64,000 nucleotides of DNA from CAWUEX02 sp038148375 (lineage in GTDB: Bacteria; Pseudomonadota; Alphaproteobacteria; Rhodospirillales; Rhodospirillaceae). Below the pieces are notes generated by a model. That model did no database searches, was not told the origin of the DNA, and worked only from the letters and a program-made list of their open reading frames with translations. The first letter of the stretch is position 1; each line of letters starts with the position of its first letter. The position numbers were made by a program, and so were the translations under genes. The stretch spans positions 57,785 through 121,784 of the forward strand of contig JAYQVH010000008.1 of NCBI GenBank assembly GCA_038148375.1, given 5' to 3'. Below, one piece after another: positions 18,030-27,302 of the stretch.

Positions 18030-18087
18030 GTTTGCCCATGACTGACTCAAGATTCGTCCTCGCTTAAGCCATGAAAGTTGTGAATTT

Positions 18088-19257
18088 ATGACAGCTGCAT
18101 CGAAACCCAATGCGCGTCCAGCCAATCCGAATTTCTCGTCAGGGCCCTGTGCCAAGCGCCCGGGATGGAGCGTGGAGGCGTTGAGCGCGGCGATGGTTGG
18201 GCGCTCGCATCGCGCGAAACCCGCGAAAGCACGAATTCAGGACGTCTCTGATCGTTCGCGCAAAATACTGGGCATCCCAGACAATTATCATATCGGTATT
18301 GTCCCCGCGTCGGATACCGGCGCGATGGAAATGGCGATGTGGTCAATGCTCGGGGAACGCGGGGTCGACATGCTAGCCTGGGAGAGCTTTGGGGACGGTT
18401 GGATAACCGATGCCGTCAAGCAGTTGAAACTCGAAGATGTCCGTACCCTCAAGGCCGATTACGGGCAGCTTCCGGATTTGAGTTCCGTTGATTTTGACCG
18501 TGATGTCGTTTTTACCTGGAACGGTACGACGTCCGGTGTACGCGTACCCAATGGCGACTGGATTGCGGATGACCGCGCCGGTTTGACTTTCTGCGATGCG
18601 ACATCCGCCGTTTTCGCGATGGACCTCGACTGGCCGAAACTCGATGTCGTCACCTACTCGTGGCAGAAAGTGCTGGGCGGTGAAGCGCAGCACGGGATGC
18701 TTATCCTCAGCCCGCGGGCTGTCGATCGGCTTGAGAGCTATAGCCCGTCGTGGCCGCTGCCTAAGCTGTTCCGCATGACCAAAGGCGGCAAATTCAACGC
18801 GGAAATATTCTCCGGAGCGACCATCAACACCGTCTCAATGCTGTGCGTCGAAGACGCGATCGATACGTTGAGATGGGTCGACGAGGTTGGCGGACTCGCG
18901 GGACTTGTTCAGCGTTCCGAAAACAACCTCAAAGCACTAAGCAATTGGGTGTCCAAATCCGACTGGGCGGATTTTCTGGCCGAGGACCCCGCGACGCGAT
19001 CCTGCACGTCCATTTGTCTCAAGATCAAAGCGGATTGGTTCGCGGCGCTCGATGAGGATAAACAGGCTGCGGCGGCTAAAAAGATTGTGTCCGTGCTTGA
19101 TAGCGAGGGTGTCGCGTACGACATCGGCGCATATCGCGACGCGCCTCCGGGCTTGAGAATTTGGGGTGGCGCCACGGTTGAGGCTGCCGATATCGAAGCC
19201 TTGTGTCCTTGGCTGGACTGGGCCTATGCCCAAACCAAATCTGAATTTGCGGGATAA
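18088..19257 (+). CDS. serC: Phosphoserine aminotransferase SerC
   Basis: 389 residues, fold-type I PLP enzyme. The N-terminal FSSGPCAKRPGWS and the motif TYSWQKVLGGEAQHGMLILSP, containing the PLP-binding Lys, identify the alphaproteobacterial SerC group. It converts 3-phosphohydroxypyruvate to phosphoserine, and can also serve pyridoxine synthesis. serA, the previous pathway step, starts 4 bases after its stop, so both are produced together. Confidence 0.93.
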   Translation: MTAASKPNARPANPNFSSGPCAKRPGWSVEALSAAMVGRSHRAKPAKARIQDVSDRSRKILGIPDNYHIGIVPASDTGAMEMAMWSMLGERGVDMLAWESFGDGWITDAVKQLKLEDVRTLKADYGQLPDLSSVDFDRDVVFTWNGTTSGVRVPNGDWIADDRAGLTFCDATSAVFAMDLDWPKLDVVTYSWQKVLGGEAQHGMLILSPRAVDRLESYSPSWPLPKLFRMTKGGKFNAEIFSGATINTVSMLCVEDAIDTLRWVDEVGGLAGLVQRSENNLKALSNWVSKSDWADFLAEDPATRSCTSICLKIKADWFAALDEDKQAAAAKKIVSVLDSEGVAYDIGAYRDAPPGLRIWGGATVEAADIEALCPWLDWAYAQTKSEFAG

Positions 19258-19261
19258 CGTC

Positions 19262-20839
19262 ATGGCCAAAGTTCTCATTTCCGACAAGCTCAGTGATGAT
19301 GCGGTTAAAATCTTTAAGGATCGCGGTGTCGAGGTTGATGTTAAGACAGGCATGAGTCCGGAGGAGCTGATCGCGTGCATCGGAGACTACGATGGTTTGG
19401 CCATTCGCTCTTCGACCAAGGTCACGCCGGCCGTGCTGGCAGTAGCGAAAAACCTGAAGGTGGTGGGTCGGGCCGGCATCGGCGTCGATAACGTCGACGT
19501 GCCGGCGGCGACACAGTCGGGCGTCGTGGTGATGAACACGCCGTTCGGTAACGCGATCACGACAGCGGAGCACGCAATATCGATGATGATGGCGCTGGCG
19601 CGGCAAATACCGCAGGCCAATGAGTCCACTCATCAAGGAAAGTGGGAGAAATCCCGTTTCATGGGGGTTGAACTTTACGGCAAGACTCTAGGTCTCGTCG
19701 GTTGCGGCAATATTGGGTCGATCGTCGCTGACCGTGCGCTCGGGCTGAAGATGAAAGTCATCGCGTTCGATCCGTATTTGTCGCCTGAGCGCGCGGTGGA
19801 AATTGGCGTCGAAAAGGTCGAGTTGTCTGATCTCATTAAGCGCGCCGATTTCCTTACTCTGCATACCCCGCTGACCGATCAAACACGGAACATGATTGAC
19901 GCCAAAGCTATCGCCCAGATGAAAAAAGGCGTGCGTATTATCAACTGTGCACGTGGCGGCTTGGTTGTAGAGGCCGACTTGAAGAAAGCGCTTGAGGATG
20001 GGCACGTCGCCGGCGCCGCACTGGATGTCTTCGAGGCAGAACCGGCGAAGGAGAATATTTTGTTCGGCATGGATAATGTCGTCTGCACGCCGCACCTCGG
20101 CGCATCGACCTCGGAGGCGCAGGAGAACGTCGCGATCCAGGTCGCGGAACAGATGTCCGATTATCTTCTGTCAGGGGCAGTCACCAATGCACTCAATATG
20201 GCGTCGGTCAGCGCAGAAGACGCACCGCGTTTGCGACCATATATGAAACTGGCCGAGCAACTCGGCAGTTTCGCAGGGCAGATCACACAGAGCAGTATCA
20301 AGAAGATATCGGTCATTTATTCTGGAGCGGTTGCCGACCTAAACGTCAAACCACTCACAGCTGTCGCCGTCAAAGGATTACTCGGTCCGCTGATGGAAAG
20401 CGTCAACATGGTTAATGCACCGGTGATCGCTCGCGAGCGGGATATCGAGATCACAGAAGTGAAAAACGAAGACTGCGAGCAATACCACACACTGGTATCA
20501 CTTGAGGTCACCACCGAGCGCCAGACTCGCGCCGTGTCGGGAACTTTGTTCGGCGATAGTCTACCGCGCCTGGTCGATGTCAACGGCATCCACCTTGAAG
20601 CCGAGGTCGGGCCTCATATGCTTTACGTCATAAATGACGATAAACCCGGCTTTATCGGGGCTCTGGGTACGACACTTGGCGACGGCGGCGTTAATATCGC
20701 GTCGTTTCATCTTGGCCGGCCATCTCAAGGCGGTGAGGCGATTGCGCTGCTTCAATTGGACCAGGAGATCGACGACGAGCTGCTCGCAAAGGTGAGGGGG
20801 CTGCCTCAGGTCCACCAGGCACAAACCCTCAGTTTCTAG
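19262..20839 (+). CDS. serA: D-3-phosphoglycerate dehydrogenase SerA
   Basis: 525 residues from the ATG at 19262, which gives the family N-terminus MAKVLISDKLSDDAV. An upstream in-frame start would overlap serC and add unrelated sequence. The NAD-binding Rossmann motif GLVGCGNIGSIVADRALG, the catalytic His region CTPHLGAST, an intervening ASB domain (about 320-450) and a C-terminal ACT domain (about 452-525) make it the long form of the enzyme. It begins serine synthesis. The ACT domain is the usual site for serine feedback. Confidence 0.95.
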   Translation: MAKVLISDKLSDDAVKIFKDRGVEVDVKTGMSPEELIACIGDYDGLAIRSSTKVTPAVLAVAKNLKVVGRAGIGVDNVDVPAATQSGVVVMNTPFGNAITTAEHAISMMMALARQIPQANESTHQGKWEKSRFMGVELYGKTLGLVGCGNIGSIVADRALGLKMKVIAFDPYLSPERAVEIGVEKVELSDLIKRADFLTLHTPLTDQTRNMIDAKAIAQMKKGVRIINCARGGLVVEADLKKALEDGHVAGAALDVFEAEPAKENILFGMDNVVCTPHLGASTSEAQENVAIQVAEQMSDYLLSGAVTNALNMASVSAEDAPRLRPYMKLAEQLGSFAGQITQSSIKKISVIYSGAVADLNVKPLTAVAVKGLLGPLMESVNMVNAPVIARERDIEITEVKNEDCEQYHTLVSLEVTTERQTRAVSGTLFGDSLPRLVDVNGIHLEAEVGPHMLYVINDDKPGFIGALGTTLGDGGVNIASFHLGRPSQGGEAIALLQLDQEIDDELLAKVRGLPQVHQAQTLSF

Positions 20840-20889
20840 CGTTGGCCGGAATTCCCGTTGCTCTTACTCGTGAGGACGGTTAGAAAAGC

Positions 20890-20942
20890 CTGAATCCTGC
20901 TCGGGGGCAGATTCAGAGTGCCGGCGGCGTGTCTTTGCCGCC
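20890..20942 (+). promoter_or_regulatory. Two tandem hairpins in the serA-hisZ gap
   Basis: CTGAATCCTGC pairs with GCAGATTCAG (20890-20916, one bulge), and immediately after it GGCGGC (20923-20928) pairs with GCCGCC (20937-20942). No T tract follows either stem. They could end serCA transcription weakly or form a 5' leader for hisZ. No known riboswitch pattern was recognised. Confidence 0.4.
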
Positions 20943-20981
20943 AAATCGACCCAGGTAAATCTGCACCAGGCTCAGCTAATT

Positions 20982-22142
20982 ATGTCTGAAAACGCCAGCC
21001 CCACCCTGCTGCCTGAAGGCTTGCGCGATGTCCTTCCGCCTTATGCGGAGGCGGAGGCGGTGCTTGTCCAGCGTCTGACCGAGACATTTGCCGCCAACGG
21101 TTATGAGCGGGTTTCACCGCCTTTGGTCGAATTTGAGGCGACCCTGCTGGCCGGCATGGGCGCGGCGACGGCGGATCGGATTTTCCGCATGGTGGATCCT
21201 ATCTCTCAACGCACGTTGGGAATCCGCGCAGACGTAACCGCACAGATCGCCCGTTTGGCATCTACTAGGTTGAAGGATGCCGCACGGCCTCTGCGCCTGA
21301 TGTATGCGGGCCAAGTCATGCGCGTTAAAGGGCATCAATTGAAACCGGAGCGCCAATTCACTCAGGTCGGCTTCGAGTTGGTTGGCCCAGATAGCGTGGC
21401 AGCGGACGCCGAAGCGGTGATCGTCGCCGCGGAAGCGGTCCAGCGGCTTGGTGTCACTGCAATCTCCGTAGATTTGGCGTTGCCACCATTGGTGCCGGAA
21501 ATACTATCCTCCGATCCGTCACAGGTTGGCGACCGGGACGCCTTGTTCGAAGCGCTTAACCACAAGGACACTGCTGAGATCAAGAGAACCGCTGGCGGAC
21601 ATGCCGGCGCTCTCACGGCACTTATTGAGGCATCAGGTCCGATTTCAGATGCCCACGACAAGCTGAAGTCTTTGAAGCTGCCGCAATCCGCAGAGCAGCA
21701 CTTAAATACGCTATTCGCCACCGCCAAACAGGTCGTTGCCGAAGCGCCAGATCTGTCGCTCACGGTCGACCTCGTCGAGAACCGTGGGCTTCAGTATCAC
21801 ACCGGCGTAACCTTTTTCTTGTTTGCCAAAGGCAGCACGCGCGAAATCGGTCGGGGCGGGCGTTATGTCATCGAACACGGAGAGGGTGTCCTCGAGCCGG
21901 CGACCGGTGCGACGCTATTCGTCGACGCGTTGGCGTCTGTCGCGCCGAAGCTGAAGGTACGTCCGTGCCTGTATGCGCCTTTCGGAACGTCTCGCGAGGA
22001 GATCGCCGCGTGGCAGGAAAAAGGATTCAGGGTCAAGGCATCTCTTGCCGCTGACGCAGACGAGCGAGACGCCGCTGTTCATGCTGGATGCAGTCATATT
22101 CTAATGGACGGCGATGCCGTCGATTTATCGGAGAAAGGGTAA
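20982..22142 (+). CDS. hisZ: ATP phosphoribosyltransferase regulatory subunit HisZ
   Basis: 386 residues resembling the catalytic core of histidyl-tRNA synthetase. It has the N-terminal LLPEGLRDVLPPYAEAEAVL and motif 2-like RLMYAGQVMRVKGHQLKPERQFTQVG. The C-terminal anticodon-binding domain of a true synthetase is missing. HisZ partners the short-form HisG to start histidine synthesis. No hisG is adjacent, so the partner must lie elsewhere. purA follows after 4 bases. Confidence 0.88.
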   Translation: MSENASPTLLPEGLRDVLPPYAEAEAVLVQRLTETFAANGYERVSPPLVEFEATLLAGMGAATADRIFRMVDPISQRTLGIRADVTAQIARLASTRLKDAARPLRLMYAGQVMRVKGHQLKPERQFTQVGFELVGPDSVAADAEAVIVAAEAVQRLGVTAISVDLALPPLVPEILSSDPSQVGDRDALFEALNHKDTAEIKRTAGGHAGALTALIEASGPISDAHDKLKSLKLPQSAEQHLNTLFATAKQVVAEAPDLSLTVDLVENRGLQYHTGVTFFLFAKGSTREIGRGGRYVIEHGEGVLEPATGATLFVDALASVAPKLKVRPCLYAPFGTSREEIAAWQEKGFRVKASLAADADERDAAVHAGCSHILMDGDAVDLSEKG

Positions 22143-22146
22143 CGGC

Positions 22147-23436
22147 ATGACAAATGTTGCCGTCATCGGTGCGCAGTGGGGAGACGAAGGTAAGGGTAAA
22201 GTCGTTGATTGGCTGTCCGAACGCGCAGATGTCGTTGTGCGATTTCAGGGCGGACATAATGCCGGACATACGCTCGTCATTGGTGGCCAGACGTATAAGC
22301 TCAGTCTGCTTCCGTCCGGCGCCGTGCGGGGTAAACCGTCCGTGATCGGAAACGGTGTTGTTATTGATCCGTGGGCCCTTCTTGAAGAGATCGAGCGCGT
22401 TCGTGCTCAGGGTGTGCACATTGATCCCGACGTCCTAAAAATCGCTGACAACGCGTGTTTGATTCTCCCGCTCCACCGCACTCTTGACCTCGCGCGCGAA
22501 GAAGCAGCTGGTTCTGCTAAGATTGGCACTACGGGGCGCGGCATCGGGCCGGCTTATGAAGATAAAGTAGCGCGGCGCGCTGTACGCGTCTGCGATCTCA
22601 AAGACGCTGAGACGATTCAGTTCAAAGTCGAACGGCTGCTCGCCCACCATAACGCTTTGCTAAAAGGTTTGGGCCAGAGTCCACTGGATGGCAGCGAGAT
22701 TGTCGCCATGCTGAAAGAATTGGCGCCGAAGATTCTGCCTTATTCAACGACCGCGTGGGCTTTGCTGGACGACGCCCGCAAGCAGGGCAAACGAATTCTG
22801 TTCGAAGGTGCGCAAGGTACGATGCTGGACCTCGACCATGGTACCTATCCGTTTGTGACGTCCTCAAATACGGTTGCCGGCCAAGCCGCTGTTGGTTCCG
22901 GTCTCGGTCCGGCCGCCGTCGGCTACGTCTTGGGGATTACAAAGGCCTACACCACCCGCGTTGGAGAAGGGCCGTTCCCGACAGAACTGCTTGATGACAT
23001 CGGCAAAACGTTAGGAGAGCGCGGCCGCGAGTTTGGAACGGTGACCGGACGGCAAAGGCGGTGCGGGTGGTTTGACGCGGTGATGGTTCGTCAGGCGGTC
23101 AAGGTCGGTGGGATTACGGGCATTGCTTTGACCAAGCTCGATGTCCTGGATGCACTCGATGAGTTGAAGATATGTGCCGGTTACCAATTACATGGTGAAC
23201 GCATATCTCAGTTTCCGGCGTCCATGGCCGATCAGGCCGCGGTGAAGCCGGTCTACGAGAGCCTTCCGGGCTGGAAAGAGAGCACCCAAGGCGCGCGGTC
23301 GTGGGCAGATTTGCCCGCCGAATGCATAAAATACATCCGCCGCCTGGAAGAACTGATTGAAGCGCCTGTGGCTTTGCTGTCGACGAGCCCGGAGCGGGAT
23401 GACACGATTCTGGTCCGAGATCCCTTTGCGGACTAG
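22147..23436 (+). CDS. purA: Adenylosuccinate synthetase PurA
   Basis: 429 residues from the ATG at 22147. This start yields the canonical MTNVAVIGAQWGDEGKGKVVDWL, whose GDEGKGK is the GTP-binding P-loop. NGVVIDPWALLEEI, TTGRGIGPAYEDK, the FEGAQGTMLDLDHGTYPFVTSSN region and GRQRRCGW confirm the family. It makes adenylosuccinate from IMP and aspartate using GTP. An in-frame start at 22114 exists but lies inside hisZ. Confidence 0.96.
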   Translation: MTNVAVIGAQWGDEGKGKVVDWLSERADVVVRFQGGHNAGHTLVIGGQTYKLSLLPSGAVRGKPSVIGNGVVIDPWALLEEIERVRAQGVHIDPDVLKIADNACLILPLHRTLDLAREEAAGSAKIGTTGRGIGPAYEDKVARRAVRVCDLKDAETIQFKVERLLAHHNALLKGLGQSPLDGSEIVAMLKELAPKILPYSTTAWALLDDARKQGKRILFEGAQGTMLDLDHGTYPFVTSSNTVAGQAAVGSGLGPAAVGYVLGITKAYTTRVGEGPFPTELLDDIGKTLGERGREFGTVTGRQRRCGWFDAVMVRQAVKVGGITGIALTKLDVLDALDELKICAGYQLHGERISQFPASMADQAAVKPVYESLPGWKESTQGARSWADLPAECIKYIRRLEELIEAPVALLSTSPERDDTILVRDPFAD

Positions 23437-23576
23437 AGGAACTCGCCCTGTAAAGCGCGGAATTCTGCCATTCCAACTTAACCGTTCGGTAATGCGTCTG
23501 TGTTGAGGTAAACGCTGCCTAAGTCCGCATTGAACCCGGGCAGAAAGTCCAACTTCAAACGAGACGACGACGTCAC

Positions 23577-25745
23577 ATGGCCGAACAGGCAGTTGATACA
23601 GTCGTAGAGGAAGCCGAACCGGACGAAGACACGGCCAAGACAGCCCCTCCAGAAGGAGAGACCGAAGGCCAGACCGGAACGGAACGCAAACCAGAGTCCT
23701 CTGCGGCAGCGCCGAAACAGGCGCCTAAAGTGGTGCAGCCGGCGCCTGGCGGCAGCAGCTCAATTGTCGTCCGTGACCGCTACAGCATCTATTACGACCG
23801 TCCGATCCCGAAGTTGGACATGCCCAATGCCCAGGCCTTCGAAGTCGAAGACCGTAAGCAGCCTGGCCGCGCATTATACGCTCTTGTCTGTAAGCCGGAG
23901 ATGACCTCTCGCATCAGCGTGATGCGGGTGCTCAAGGGCAATGAAATTCCGAACATGCTGCACTTGGTGGACTGGGGTGCTGCCGAGTGGCCCCCGGCCA
24001 ACCGCAAATGTGCGATCGTCATCTATTACCGGCCGCTTGGAGGCCGGGTCATGGATAGTCTGACCGCCGTGCGTGAGCGTATTCCCGATCACCAGTTCCC
24101 AAAACTAATTATCAAGCCGATTGCGGAGGCGTTAACTGAACTCGGGCTTAAGGGGATTACCCACCGCGCTATCCGGCCGGACAATTTGTACTGGGTCGAC
24201 AATTCAAAGCAAAAAATTGTACTAGGAGACTGCACGACCAGCGTTGCAGCCGGTGATCAACCTGTCGTCCTGGAAACGATACAGTCGGGCATGGCGACGC
24301 CGCATGCGCGGGGGTCCGGTATGTACGCTGACGATATGTACTCGCTGGGCGTGACTTTGCTGATGCTTGCCGTCGGCCGCAATCCTCTCGCCGGAAAAGC
24401 GGACGACGAGATTATCGATAAGAAGATTAAGGAAGGGTCTTACGCCGCGCTGGTGGGAGACGAACGACTCCCTGTTTCCCTCATCGAATGCTTGCGCGGG
24501 TTAATGACCGACGACCCGGAACAACGCTGGACGACCCAAAACATCGATCTGTGGTTGAACGGAAAGCGCCTGACGCCGGTGCAAGCGCGGGCCGAACCTC
24601 ATGCGCAGCGCGGGTTTAAATTCGCGGAGAGGGAATTCTGGTCATGCCGCCCGCTGGCTGCGCACCTGCATCGCCATTGGGACGAGGCAGCAAAAGTCAT
24701 TCACGATGGATCTCTGGAAATCTGGGTGCGTCGCGGTTTAGAGGCAACGGATCTCGCCGATGCCATGTCCGTAGCGATTAAATCGACGTTGGCGATGCCG
24801 GGTGATCAAAAAGAGACAGATGACGTCCTGGTTTCGCACATCCTGATGTTGTTGGATCCTGAAGCGCCGGTCCGTTACCGCACATTCTGCACAAATCTGG
24901 ACGGCTTCGGGTCTTCACTTGCGATCGCGATGCTACAAAAGAAGTCCCTTCAGCCGTACATCGATTTTATTAACAAGGACCTCTGGCGGTACTGGGTTGC
25001 GGCGCAAACGTCGTTCAATAATGACAACAGCCAGTGGGACGGGGTCTTTAAGGACCTTAAGAATTACCTCAAAGACGTGAACTCGGGTGGCGGTATCGAG
25101 CGTTGTGTTTACGAACTTAACGAATGGCTCTACTGCATGAGCCCTCTGATCGTCGGTCAATACGTCATGGAAGTGAAGGGCGTGTTGCCCGCGCTCGACG
25201 CGGTCTCAAAGACTGTGAATTCGAAGATGTGGCCTGTGGACCGGCATGTGGCGGCGTTTCTGCGCGCTCGGTACGCAAAAGGCACCGGCAATCAAATTGA
25301 TGCGATGAATGATCCGAAGCCGGATCGCGCGACCATCGGTATGTTGAGCGTACTTGCCATTGTACAGTGGCGGCTCGGTCCGGAAGCAGTGTTTGGCCTC
25401 GCAGGGTGGGTCGGCGGATTAATGGGGCCCGTAATCAATAGCTACCAGAACCGCCTGAAGCGCAAGGAAATCGAGAAAGAGATTCCGAAACTCGTACGCA
25501 AGGGTAATTTGCCCGAACTTTACAACTATCTGGACAACCCTGAGGAACGCCAACGGGACGCTGAGGGATTTGCATGGGCGAAGGCGGAATATGCTGCGGC
25601 CGAAAAGCAGATCTACGAATTCCAGCACGGACAAATTGACCGTGATGAGGATGCCCAGCGGACGGGGCGGCAGGCTGGAGCCGTTGTGGCCATCGTGGTC
25701 ATGAGTTTAGCCTACGTCATCACATTGTTTGGGGAACTCGTTTAG
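23577..25745 (+). CDS. Membrane-anchored protein pseudokinase
   Basis: 722 residues. The first 60 are acidic and Pro/Glu-rich (probably disordered). Residues about 68-330 read as a Ser/Thr kinase fold: a Lys in ALVCKP (K106), HRAIRPDN at 196-203 in place of the catalytic HRDxKxxN, GDCT (D218) in place of DFG, DMYSLGV at 253-259, and DPEQRW near 313. The catalytic Asp is Ala198 and the following Lys is Arg200, so phosphotransfer is doubtful. The remaining half (about 340-690) matches nothing I recognise. A single membrane helix at about 700-721 anchors the C-terminus, leaving the kinase domain in the cytoplasm. The next gene starts 2 bases later and encodes a membrane protein. Confidence 0.72.
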   Translation: MAEQAVDTVVEEAEPDEDTAKTAPPEGETEGQTGTERKPESSAAAPKQAPKVVQPAPGGSSSIVVRDRYSIYYDRPIPKLDMPNAQAFEVEDRKQPGRALYALVCKPEMTSRISVMRVLKGNEIPNMLHLVDWGAAEWPPANRKCAIVIYYRPLGGRVMDSLTAVRERIPDHQFPKLIIKPIAEALTELGLKGITHRAIRPDNLYWVDNSKQKIVLGDCTTSVAAGDQPVVLETIQSGMATPHARGSGMYADDMYSLGVTLLMLAVGRNPLAGKADDEIIDKKIKEGSYAALVGDERLPVSLIECLRGLMTDDPEQRWTTQNIDLWLNGKRLTPVQARAEPHAQRGFKFAEREFWSCRPLAAHLHRHWDEAAKVIHDGSLEIWVRRGLEATDLADAMSVAIKSTLAMPGDQKETDDVLVSHILMLLDPEAPVRYRTFCTNLDGFGSSLAIAMLQKKSLQPYIDFINKDLWRYWVAAQTSFNNDNSQWDGVFKDLKNYLKDVNSGGGIERCVYELNEWLYCMSPLIVGQYVMEVKGVLPALDAVSKTVNSKMWPVDRHVAAFLRARYAKGTGNQIDAMNDPKPDRATIGMLSVLAIVQWRLGPEAVFGLAGWVGGLMGPVINSYQNRLKRKEIEKEIPKLVRKGNLPELYNYLDNPEERQRDAEGFAWAKAEYAAAEKQIYEFQHGQIDRDEDAQRTGRQAGAVVAIVVMSLAYVITLFGELV

Positions 25746-25747
25746 TC

Positions 25748-26254
25748 ATGGCCAAGAAACCCCAAGCGGCACCAGTAAGGTCGCCAAAGATGAACAAGGG
25801 TAAAGTGCTTTTGTATGCGATGATCGCAATCCCCATCGCTTTCATGATCATTCCGACCGTGATTGTTCTCTGTTTTTGGCTGTTGCCGTCATTTGTAGCG
25901 TTTCTTATGGAGCGCAGAAAAGGATGGTATGGCGGCGCCTGTGTTGGCGCATTGAACCTTGCCGGGGCTTCGCCCTACCTGACTGATTTGTGGTTCCACA
26001 ACCATACCGTTGAGGGCGCGTTCGATATTCTCAGTAATATCTGGGCGCTGCTTGTGGTTTATGGGTGCGCGGCGATTGGTTGGGCGGTTTATATCACCAC
26101 TCCCTCCATTGTTTCGGCATTCATGGCGATGACGGCGGACCGCCGTATAACCGTGCTAAAAGACCAGCAAAAGGAATTGGTCTTGAAATGGGGGCCGGAT
26201 GTCGAGTCCGTCTACGAACCGGAAGATAAAGGCGACAAACCAATGCCTGCTTAG
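25748..26254 (+). CDS. Small integral membrane protein, partner of the pseudokinase gene
   Basis: 168 residues, not recognised. A basic N-terminal tail (KKPQAAPVRSPKMNKGK) is followed by a strong hydrophobic hairpin-like segment (about 20-55) and two further hydrophobic segments (about 62-80 and 90-130). The C-terminus is acidic. It begins 2 bases after the pseudokinase stop, so the two are almost certainly coexpressed and may form a complex. Its last bases overlap the 3' end of the convergent rluD-type gene by 4 bases. Confidence 0.7.
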   Translation: MAKKPQAAPVRSPKMNKGKVLLYAMIAIPIAFMIIPTVIVLCFWLLPSFVAFLMERRKGWYGGACVGALNLAGASPYLTDLWFHNHTVEGAFDILSNIWALLVVYGCAAIGWAVYITTPSIVSAFMAMTADRRITVLKDQQKELVLKWGPDVESVYEPEDKGDKPMPA

Positions 26255-27237
26255 GCGATCGAGCTTGCTGCCCGTAGCGCTGTCATAAGATTGTCCATAT
26301 CGTCGGGCCGTTCACATTGAAAATCGAGCTTTTGACCTGACACAGGGTGCATAAATCCGAGTTTTTGCGCATGCAGCGCTTGCCGGCCAAACGCTTTAAC
26401 GGCGTCTTTTAACTGGTCAGGTGTACCGCGTCGCAATCCAGTTCCGTATACGTTGTCGCCGATTAATCCATGACCGATGTGAGTCATGTGTACTCTGATC
26501 TGATGGGTGCGGCCCGTTTCCAACGTGCAATACACACGACAAGCGATCGACCCGAACACTTCCTCGACCTTGTAGTGTGTCGTGGCGTTCTTGCCACCTT
26601 TGTTTACGACAGCCATTTTTTTTCTGTTACGGGGGCTGCGGCCAATCAAACCTTCAATCGTACCATTGGTTTGCGCGGGAACGCCCCAAGCCAGGGCCTC
26701 GTACTGCCGGTGGATAGAGTGCGTAGAAAATTGTTCGGTCAGATTCACGTGGCTCTTCTCTGTTTTTGCGGCGACCAACAGGCCTGAGGTGTCTTTGTCG
26801 AGCCGGTGAACGATTCCCGGTCTTTTAACGCCTCCGATTCCTTGTAACCCGCCGCCACAATGCGCCAGCAAGGCATTCACCAGTGTGCCGTCAGCATTGC
26901 CCGCCGCTGGGTGTACGACCATACCGGCCGGCTTATTTATGACGATAAGGTGTTCATCCTCAAACCGGACATCGAGATCGAGCTCTTGCGCAAGCGGCTT
27001 ATCAGGGACAGGGGAGGGGACGGTGAGCGTGATCGCCGCACCTTCCGTTACGCGATGGTTCGGATCCGTAACAGCCGTGCCGTCAAGGCGGACGTGACTG
27101 CTTTCGATGAGGCCTTTGAGACGAGACCGCGAGTAGTCCTGCGCAAGCGTGCTGAGCACGCGGTCCAGTCTCTGTCCCGCATGTTCGTTGCTCGCGCTGA
27201 ACTTGAGAATTCTAATTTGTGAACTCTGTGTACTCAT
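26251..27237 (-). CDS. rluD: RluA/RluD-family 23S rRNA pseudouridine synthase
   Basis: 328 residues. An N-terminal S4 RNA-binding domain (about 18-75, GQRLDRVLSTLAQDYSRSRL) precedes the catalytic domain. The signature HRLDKDTSG is at 144-152, with the nucleophilic Asp147. VINKPAGMVVHP and LETGRTHQIRVHM are also present. Members with this layout modify uridines of helix 69 in 23S rRNA (RluD) or related sites (RluA/RluC); RluD is the best fit, but specificity is not certain. It is transcribed towards the pseudokinase operon and overlaps its end. Confidence 0.85.
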   Translation of the reverse strand: MSTQSSQIRILKFSASNEHAGQRLDRVLSTLAQDYSRSRLKGLIESSHVRLDGTAVTDPNHRVTEGAAITLTVPSPVPDKPLAQELDLDVRFEDEHLIVINKPAGMVVHPAAGNADGTLVNALLAHCGGGLQGIGGVKRPGIVHRLDKDTSGLLVAAKTEKSHVNLTEQFSTHSIHRQYEALAWGVPAQTNGTIEGLIGRSPRNRKKMAVVNKGGKNATTHYKVEEVFGSIACRVYCTLETGRTHQIRVHMTHIGHGLIGDNVYGTGLRRGTPDQLKDAVKAFGRQALHAQKLGFMHPVSGQKLDFQCERPDDMDNLMTALRAASSIA

Positions 27238-27302
27238 CGCAGGATAAATGATACGCCGTTTTACTGGTTACAAGCCATTCATTGAGATTCGGGGTTTTAG
27301 AG

